A DNA stretch of 64,000 nt from Babylonia areolata (Eukaryota > Mollusca > Gastropoda > Neogastropoda > Buccinidae), in NCBI RefSeq assembly GCF_041734735.1, contig NC_134889.1, positions 417,001-481,000 on the forward strand, written 5' to 3'. The notes beneath the pieces are model-generated. The model saw nothing but the letters and a program-made list of their open reading frames with translations. It was not told the DNA's origin and did not search any database. Shown here piece by piece: positions 56,635 through 64,000 of this stretch (positions are counted from its first letter, which is position 1; each line of letters starts with the position of its first letter). A program made the translations under genes and the position numbers.

Positions 56635-58990
56635 TGGTTTGTTGCGTGGTGCAGGTAGTGCTGTATGTCTGGTGGTGGTGGTGGTGTGTGGTGCAGGTAG
56701 TGCTGTATGTCTGGTGGTGGTGTGTGGTGCAGGTAGTGCTGTATGTCTGGTGGTGATGGTGGTGTGTGGTGCAGGTAGTGCTGTATGTCTGGTGGTGGTG
56801 TGTGGTGCAGGTAGTGCTGTATGTCTGGTGGTGGTGTGTGGTGCAGGTAGTGCTGTATGTCTGGTGGTGGTGTGTGGTGCAGGTAGTGCTGTATGTCTGG
56901 TGGTGGTGTGTGGTGCAGGTAGTGCTGTATGTCTGGTGGTGATGGTGGTGTGTGGTGCAGGTAGTGCTGTATGTCTGGTGGTGGTGTGTGGTGCAGGTAG
57001 TGCTGTATGTCTGGTGGTGGTGTGTGGTGCAGGTAGTGCTGTATCTCTGGTGGTGGTGTGTGGTGCAGGTAGTGCTGTATGTCTGGTGGTGATGGTGGTG
57101 TGCGGTGCAGGTAGTGCTGTATGTCTGGTGGTGATGGTGGTGTGCGGTGCAGGTAGTGCTGTATGTCTGGTGGTGGTGGTGGTGTGTGGTGCAGGTAGTG
57201 CTGTATGTCTGGTGGTGATGGTGGTGTGTGGTGCAGGTAGTGCTGTATGTCTGGTGGTGGTGTGTGGTGCAGGTAGTGCTGTATGTCTGGTGGTGATGGT
57301 GGTGTGTGGTGCAGGTAGTGCTGTATGTCTGGTGGTGGTGTGTGGTGCAGGTAGTGCTGTATGTCTGGTGGTGGTGGTGGTGTGCGGTGCAGGTAGTGCT
57401 GTATGTCTGGTGGTGATGGTGGTGTGTGGTGCAGGTAGTGCTGTATGTCTGGTGGTGATGGTGGTGTGTGGTGCAGGTGGTGCTGTATGTCTGGTGGTGA
57501 TGGTGGTGTGTGGTGCAGGTAGTGCTGTATGTCTGGTGGTGGTGTGTGGTGCAGGTAGTGCTGTATGTCTGGTGGTGGTGTGTGGTGAAGTTTGTGCTGT
57601 ATGTCTGGTGGTGATGGTGGTTTGTGGTGCAGGTAGTGCTGTATGTCTGGTGGTGATGGTGGTGTGTGGTGCAGGTAGTGCTGTATGTCTGGTGGTGATG
57701 GTGGTGTGTGGTGCAGGTAGTGCTGTATGTCTGGTGGTGGTGATGGTGGTGTGTGGTGCAGGTAGTGCTGTATGTCTGGTGGTGGTGGTGGTGGTGTGTG
57801 GTGCAGGTAGTGCTGTATGTCTGGTGGTGGTGTGTGGTGCAGGTAGTGCTGTATGTCTGGTGGTGATGGTGGTGTGTGGTGCAGGTAGTGCTGTATGTCT
57901 GGTGGTGGTGTGTGGTGCAGGTAGTGCTGTATGTCTGGTGGTGGTGTGTGGTGCAGGTAGTGCTGTATGTCTGGTGGTGGTGGTGGTGGTGTGTGGTGCA
58001 GGTAGTGCTGTATGTCTGGTGGTGGTGGTGTGTGGTGCAGGTAGTGCTGTATGTCTGGTGGTGATGGTGGTGTGTGGTGCAGGTAGTGCTGTATGTCTGG
58101 TGGTGGTGGTGGTGGTGTGTGGTGCAGGTAGTGCTGTATGTCTGGTGGTGGTGGTGGTGGTGTGTGGTGCAGGTAGTGCTGTATGTCTGGTGGTGGTGGT
58201 GTGTGGTGCAGGTAGTGCTGTATGTCTGGTGGTGGTGGTGGTGGTGTGTGGTGCAGGTAGTGCTGTATGTCTGGTGGTGGTGGTGTGTGGTGCAGGTAGT
58301 GCTGTATGTCTGGTGGTGGTGTGTGGTGCAGGTGGTGCTGTATGTCTGGTGGTGGTGGTGGTGTGTGGTGCAGGTGGTGCTGTATGTCTGGTGGTGGTGG
58401 TGGTGGTGTGTGGTGCAGGTAGTGCTGTATGTCTGGTGGTGGTGTGTGGTGCAGGTGGTGCTGTATCTCTGGTGGTGGTGGTGGTGTGTGGTGCAGGTGG
58501 TGCTGTATGTCTGGTGGTGGTGGTGGTGGTGTGTGGTGCAGGTAGTGCTGTATGTCTGGTGGTGGTGTGTGGTGCAGGTGGTGCTGTATCTCTGGTGGTG
58601 GTGGTGGTGTGTGGTGCAGGTGGTGCTGTATGTCTGGTGGTGGTGGTGGTGGTGTGTGGTGCAGGTGGTGCTGTATGTCTGGTGGTGGTGGTGGTGTGTG
58701 GTGCAGGTGGTGCTGTATGTCTGGTGGTGGTGGTGGTGTGTGGTGCAGGTAGTGCTGTATGTCTGGTGGTGGTGGTGGTGTGTGGTGCAGGTAGTGCTGT
58801 ATGTCTGGTGGTGGTGGTGTTGTGTGGTGCAGGTAGTGCTGTATGTCTGGTGGTGGTGGTGGTGTGTGGTGCAGGTAGTGCTGTATGTCTGGTGGTGGTG
58901 GTGTTGTGTGGTGCAGGTAGTGCTGTATCTCTGGTGGTGGTGGTGGTGTGTGGTGCAGGTGGTGCTGTATGTCTGGTGGTGGTGGTTGGA
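56635..58990. repeat. 30-42 bp minisatellite with long open frames on both strands
   Basis: About 65 units of GTGGTGCAGGTAGTGCTGTA plus TGTCTGGTGGTGG(TGG)nTGT. Units differ by multiples of 3 bp (TGG insertions or TGATGG), so frames of 796 (+), 855 (-) and 818 (-) residues remain open. The translations (GAGSAVCLVVV; TPPPPPDIQHYLHH; THHHHHQTYSTTC) are pure unit repeats. No flanking non-repeat domain or splice structure supports a protein. Confidence 0.96.
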
Positions 58991-59054
58991 CGCCACGGGG
59001 AGTGGCTGACTTACTGCCTGACACACTGACAGTGTTTTACCTTGCTCCGACTCA

Positions 59055-59285
59055 ATGCCACTGCTGCTGCTGCTGCTAATCCCGCTGCTGCTACTAATGC
59101 TGATACAAATATACTACTGCTGCTGCTGTCGCGAGCTGCTACTTTAACTTACTAATGCCGCTGCTATGACGGTTGCTTCTACCACTACTACTGCTGCTGC
59201 TCCTACTGTACTGCAACCGTTGCTGCTACTACTACTACTACTGCAACAGCAACAACTACTACTACTACTACTACTACTATGTGTG
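59055..59285. repeat. (CTG)n/(CTA)n trinucleotide tract
   Basis: Interrupted CTGCTGCTG, CTACTACTA and ACTACTACT triplets. Confidence 0.9.
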
Positions 59286-60578
59286 CTGCTACTCCCGCCG
59301 GCTAGTATTGCTGATACTCAGTGCTACGACCACTGACAATGACGACTGTTGTTGTTAACTTCGATTTTTTGTGATTAAAGTTCAAATGATGGATGTCATT
59401 TTTTAAGCACAATTTGAATTTTTACTTCAAAATACGTTTCATACTTTGAGAACTGAACACGTGATCACAATCAAGGTACATTTGCTTTCGTTTTATCTAT
59501 TTGTTTGTATTTAGCTTTTGCGGCTATCAAGTTATCATAAAAAAACAACAACGTAACCATCCCAGGCAACAGCGACAGAGCCACCGTACGCGGACTGCAC
59601 GATCTGCCACATGCACGCGATTGGTTCCGTTATGCGGTGTCGTTTCAAATAGACCCTCACTGAGACCATGACCTGGGCTAAAATTTTCCGGTTTCCAAAA
59701 CAGGTGCTCAGTCAACTGTTGATGACACGTTCTTATTGCCCTCTGACACCAAGCTGTGCTCAGCGATTGGGGGGTGGGTGGAGGGGGGAGGGGCAGTGTG
59801 GAGGGGCGGGGGGGGGGGGGTGATGGGGGTTGGGAGGGGGGAGGTTGTAGACAGTCCCCTTATAACATCATGCATGCCATTCCTCAGTGTGGAAGTTGAC
59901 TGTAAAAAAAAAACTAGAGACCATTTGGAGCAACAAAAACGGAAGGCCCATCAGGTGTGGGCATGGTTCATTCCGTTAGAGTCGGATAACTTTCAATACA
60001 TGCCACGGCAAACTTTACAGATAATGATATTCTCTGTTTTGTATCAGTGAACGTTGAATATTAGTTCATGCAGACTACAGAAAATAAATCGCCTTTTCAC
60101 CCATACAAGGGGACTAAAACCACCAAATACACCATGCTACCTTCCTACCGTCAAAAGTCTCAGAAATAATTACCTTCATTGCAAATTCGTTTAGAAAAAT
60201 ACTGTGCTGGGACTTTCCAAAAGAAAAGAAAAAATACTCTGCAAGGTCTGTGTCAGGGTGGATTTTGATTTAGTTTCATAGAATTTTGAACCCGAGTTTA
60301 CGGAAGAATAGTTCAATCAGGATGCTGAAACGTCACAACAGACTAATCAGAGCTGTGAGTGCTGATGCAGAGACTGCGTGTTTGCCAACTCTGTCACGTT
60401 GCGGTGCCCCAAGAAAGCACATGTTGCAGAGAAAATGATTTTCTAATGGTTCCAACTACAACAGCTTTTGAAAACAATGAAAGTCATAGACCTGTAGTTT
60501 GAATCACAGAACGTCCGTTTCACACAGTTGTTCTAACGAGCAAACCTGAAAGTTGGCTTTGAACACCGGCAGTCGAAG
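59286..60578. other. Unique sequence, no gene confirmed
   Basis: Includes a G-rich run near 59760-59845 and an ATTGG (inverted CCAAT) near 59620. Open frames are short and unrecognised. Confidence 0.5.
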
Positions 60579-60652
60579 TGACGTCACAACTCGGCTTTCT
60601 GTTTCCTTCCCATGAAGCCAAGCCCAATATGGCGGCGCCCATGCAGTGTTGC
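60579..60652 (+). promoter_or_regulatory. Promoter/first-exon candidate: CRE plus YY1-type start
   Basis: A perfect TGACGTCA at 60579-60586 lies 43 bp before AATATGGCGGCG (60626-60637), an exact match to the YY1 motif AANATGGCGGC, which in animals often sits at start codons of housekeeping genes. From ATG 60629 the frame reads MAAPMQCC to a GTGAGG donor-like sequence at 60653. No downstream exon was identified. Confidence 0.3.
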
Positions 60653-60714
60653 GTGAGGCTGATATAGTTTAAATCGATATATTTGCTTTCATACGCAGAT
60701 ATATTCAGCCGGTT

Positions 60715-60950
60715 TAAAGCGTGGTTCTGTAATCATGTACCCATTTGCCAGGTTTTATAGCATGGTGCTATTTCAGTTCAATGTGTGGTTCTGTAATCAT
60801 GTCGCCATTTGCCAGGTTTTATAGCAGGTGCTATTTCAGTTCATAGCATGGTGCTATTTCAGTTCATAGCATGGTGCTATTACAGTTCAATGTGTGGTTC
60901 TGTAATCATGTCGCCATTTGCCAGGTTTTATAGCATGGTGCTATTTCACT
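60715..60950. repeat. Tandem repeat with nested units
   Basis: GTGTGGTTCTGTAATCATGT, CGCCATTTGCCAGGTTTTAT and AGCATGGTGCTATTTCAGTT recur about three times. The last segment is itself repeated near 60840-60890. Confidence 0.9.
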
Positions 60951-61102
60951 TTGTGTCCCCTTTGAATTGAGCAGGTAAATCTGTAACGCGTCCACAAAAT
61001 TAACCGTGGGGAGAAATTCACCGAGGAGGACCTACATGTTGGTGTGCATGACAAATATTGGGAAGTGAGCTGATAGTTCTTACACCGCTTTCATCGACCA
61101 AC

Positions 61103-61315
61103 TTCCCCCTCTCCCCTCCCCCCCGCCCCTCCCCTCCGCACCCCATCTCCCTCCCCCCCTCCCTCCCGCTTCTGCCCCATCGAGCTCACGTTCAGCTCAG
61201 TGTTCTCCCCTCTCCCCTCCCCCCCGCCCCTCCCCTCCGCACCCCATCTCCCTCCCCCCCTCCCTCCCGCTTCTGCCCCATCGAGCTCACGTTCAGCTCA
61301 GTGTTCTCCCCTCTC
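61103..61315. repeat. ~101 bp tandem duplication, C-rich
   Basis: Two nearly identical copies of a pyrimidine-rich segment that ends CATCGAGCTCACGTTCAGCT, with the start of a third copy. The Pro/Ser/Leu frame is an artefact. Confidence 0.93.
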
Positions 61316-62159
61316 CCCGCACCACTGACAGCACTGAGGCCCGCACGGTCGATTCTTCACGTCACACAACGACACGTGAGGCAACCCCCCACCCCCATCA
61401 CCCGCCCCGCTCTCCTCCACTTTCCTCCGCTATTCAAATTCTCTTCTCTCCCATTGGCTCATTTCTTGCCTTTCAATGACCGCTGGGCCATTCAAGAAGC
61501 ATTGCGTGACACGCGCAGCGCGAGAGAGAGGAGCCTGAGAATAGAAAATCACCGTCTGTGGAGAATACCGGTGTGAGTCGACAAATCCAGACTGATTAAA
61601 AAAGATTAAAATAATAATTTTAAACTGAAAAAAGAAGAAAAAAGAGAAGCATCTTCGTTGCCAAACACAAAACAACCTAAAAGCCAGAAATGTAGCGATG
61701 TATTGCCATTAGTAGTGAATCGGATATTAGGTCTCCATGGCATGCGTTTAAAAAAAAAAAAAGAGTTATCATTGGACAAATATATGTCGTTAGGAATGAA
61801 AAGGAGTTAGCGAAATGATCATAAGTGAATTAAAATGTAAATTGAGAATAATAATAAAAGAACCAAGTTAACGAAATAATCATACGTGATGTCAAATGTG
61901 AATTGAAGAATATTCAATTGAGTGAAGATAAAAAAAGAAAAGAAAAAAAAGTACAGGTAAACAATAAACAGTATCGAAAATTAATGGTGTGTGTGTCAGT
62001 GGTGTGTGTGTGTGTGCGTGTGTGTGTGTGTGTTTTGTCTTGTCTTGTCTTGTTGAAATACTAATCGTGGAGATCAATATTTAACTCAGTTTAACTGCAG
62101 TGTATACACAAGATAATTGTGAGAGAATTTAAGATTGAAGAATATTGGTGTCAGCAGCA
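61316..62159. other. Unique AT-rich sequence, no gene seen
   Basis: An internal near-duplication (AAAATGTAAATTGA / AAATGTGAATTGAA) at 61800-61915 and a GT-rich tract at 61986-62032. Nothing protein-like. Confidence 0.5.
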
Positions 62160-62310
62160 GGGTCAATAATAATAATAATGATAATGATAATAATAATAAT
62201 TTTAACAATAATGAAGGATACTTATATAGCACACTGTCCAGAAATCTGCTCCAGGTACTTTACAAAAAAACACTTTGTTTACATAACACATTACATCAAT
62301 GTTACAGACA
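62160..62310. repeat. (AAT)n plus interspersed-repeat-like segment
   Basis: TAATAATAATAATGATAATG tract followed by CTTATATAGCACACTGTCCA and AGGTACTTTACAAA. The latter resembles short interspersed repeats with a TATAGC...CTTTACA ending. I recall this only loosely and do not assign a family. Confidence 0.4.
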
Positions 62311-62321
62311 CACATCAAAAT

Positions 62322-62700
62322 GTGACAGGGTCAGCAGCAGGGTCAGTGCAAGGTCAGCAGCAGGGTCAGTGGCAGTTCAAGGTCAGTGGCAGGGTCAAGG
62401 TCAGTTCATCTGTTGGCAGGTGCCCTCAACTGAAGGCCATCTAGTTCATCTGTTGGCAGGTGCCCTCAACTAAAGGCCATCTAGTTCATCTGTTGGCAGG
62501 TGCCCTCAACTGAAGGCCATCTAGTTCATCTGTTGGCAGGTGCCCTCAACTGAAGGCCATCTAGTTCATCTGTTGGCAGGTGCCCTCAACTGAAGGCCAT
62601 CTAGTTCATCTGTTGGCAGGTGCTCTCAACTGAAGGCCATCTAGTTCATCTGTTGGCAGGTGCCCTCAACTGAAGGCCATCTAGTTCATCTGTTGGCAGA
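62322..62700. repeat. GGTCAG repeats then 40 bp tandem repeat, ~7 copies
   Basis: Short GGTCAGCAGCAG/GGTCAGTGGCAG units to about 62400, then units of AGTTCATCTGTTGGCAGGTG and CCCTCAACTGAAGGCCATCT with an exact 40 bp period and very few differences, so amplification is recent. Confidence 0.96.
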
Positions 62701-63355
62701 CTTTTATCTGTCACTTTCAGGGCTAGAGTGGGAGTTAGAAAAAAAAACTGATGTAAGGGGGGCTGAAATTCCCGGAATATCAGCATGTAATACTGCATCG
62801 CACTTTTCATATGTTGCAGATTACAGTTTGAAACGGGGTTGCATTAATAAAGAGTGACACAGCAACAGTTATTACCGAAAATTAGATATATCTTGTGTAA
62901 GTGTGTATGCAGTTGTTGATTTTTTCTCATGTTTTCAAGCTTTCCTTTTGTGATTGTTGGTGCTGGCTTCTCATCGTTTTAATGACCGTTCTGAAGTCTG
63001 CTGTCATGCTGAGGGACCTACCCTGCTGAACTTAAAGCTACTGTGGTTATCGTGAACATATATGTTTTGTACAGTTATTTCTTTTCTGGTTAGTCTTCAG
63101 AATCATTTGTATCAACAGTCATCATTATATGTTAATAGATGTTATTTTTCTTCTTTTTTTAAGTAATCAGATGTTTCATTTTTTCCTATAAAACACTAAC
63201 GGTTTGATGAGGTATAGTTTTTGTGTCTGAAGTAATTATCTACCATTGAATGAAACGAGGATGAAATAGGTCAAAGGGTTGTCTACCATGGCTTGATAAA
63301 ATCCACGTCGTCAAACATCGTGAAAGACGTCAGTCATGTTTGGTGTCAGGGACTG
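62701..63355. other. Unique AT-rich sequence, no gene seen
   Basis: Short frames only. The last 50 bases lead into the terminal array. Confidence 0.5.
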
Positions 63356-64000
63356 AGTCGCCGTCCAACACTGACCTGATGACAACACAACCTGTCGTCC
63401 TGCCAACGATGACTATCATCGCCGTCCAACACTGACCTGATGACAACACAACCTGTCGTCCTGCCAACCATGACAATGATCGCCGTCCAACACTGACCTG
63501 ATGACAACACAACCTGTCGTCCTCCCAACCATGACAATGATCGCCGTCCAACACTGACCTGATGACAACACAACCTGTCGTCCTCCCAACCATGACAATG
63601 ATCGCCGTCCAACACTGACCTGATGACAACACAACCTGTCGTCCTCCCAACGATGACTATCATCGCCGTCCAACACTGACCTGATGACAACACAACCTGT
63701 CGTCCTGCCAACGATGACTATCATCGCCGTCCAACACTGACCTGATGACAACACAACCTGTCGTCCTCCCAACCATGACAATGATCACCGTCCAACACTG
63801 ACCTGATGACAACACAACCTGTCGTCCTCCCAACCATGACAATGATCGCCGTCCAACACTGACCTGATGACAACACAACCTGTCGTCCTCCCAACCATGA
63901 CAATGATCGCCGTCCAACACTGACCTGATGACAACACAACCTGTCGTCCTGCCAACGATGACAATGATCACCGTCCAACACTGACCTGATGACAACACAA
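63356..64000. repeat. 61 bp minisatellite running off the window
   Basis: About ten units of CGCCGTCCAACACTGACCTG, ATGACAACACAACCTGTCGT and CCTCCCAACCATGACAATGAT. Two unit types alternate (CCTGCCAACGATGACTATC and CCTCCCAACCATGACAATG). The array continues beyond 64000. Confidence 0.97.

Noticed and set aside
56457-59029. Open frames of 855 and 818 residues (-) and 796 residues (+)
   Set aside because: They consist only of minisatellite units with 3n length variation, and the translations are low-complexity. No unique domain, start context or splice structure supports a protein.

Overview
The window reads as eukaryotic, most likely lophotrochozoan and probably gastropod-mollusc, nuclear DNA. 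It has widely spaced intron-containing coding exons, tRNA-derived SINEs, a decayed LINE, a terminal-inverted-repeat element and very heavy microsatellite and minisatellite content. No prokaryotic gene organisation is visible. The species cannot be fixed from the sequence. By rough addition, tandem arrays cover about half of the window (roughly 35 kb). Most long open frames are artefacts of arrays whose unit length is a multiple of three.

Layout: 1-9196 is arrays and unique spacer, with a TIR element at 2909-3461 and a tRNA-SINE inserted into a minisatellite at 6361-6722. A GC-rich coding exon of an unrecognised protein lies at 9197-9982 (+). 10-24 kb is almost all arrays, with SINE copies near 16.4-16.9 kb. 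A LINE 3' fragment lies at 24110-24603 (-). Four exons of a neuronal calcium sensor (frequenin/NCS-1-like) gene lie between 25805 and 30328 (+). Arrays follow to 35 kb, then mostly unique sequence with SINEs to 38.5 kb, then arrays to 45.8 kb. A candidate secreted or membrane peptide gene (exons 45830-46014 and 50372-50564, possibly 51055 onward) follows. At 51921-54955 one SINE copy is split by a 2.7 kb internal minisatellite. The rest is arrays plus a CRE/YY1-like promoter candidate near 60.6 kb.

The main observation is the calcium sensor gene. All four visible 3' splice sites are abutted by or copied within tandem repeats. A 44 bp duplication repeats the acceptor and start of the first visible exon. 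A 42 bp minisatellite of about 1 kb carries copies of the next acceptor plus its first EF-loop codons. Three roughly 79 bp repeats copy the last acceptor plus about 22 exon bases. A 36 bp array downstream repeats the last codons and the stop. A second clear case of repeat birth is the SINE-core-derived minisatellite at 52-54.8 kb. These suggest that short functional sequences seed minisatellites in this genome.

The three candidate protein genes are all on the + strand and show no shared function. Exons were called from splice-site consensus, phase agreement and family similarity judged by eye. No database search was possible.
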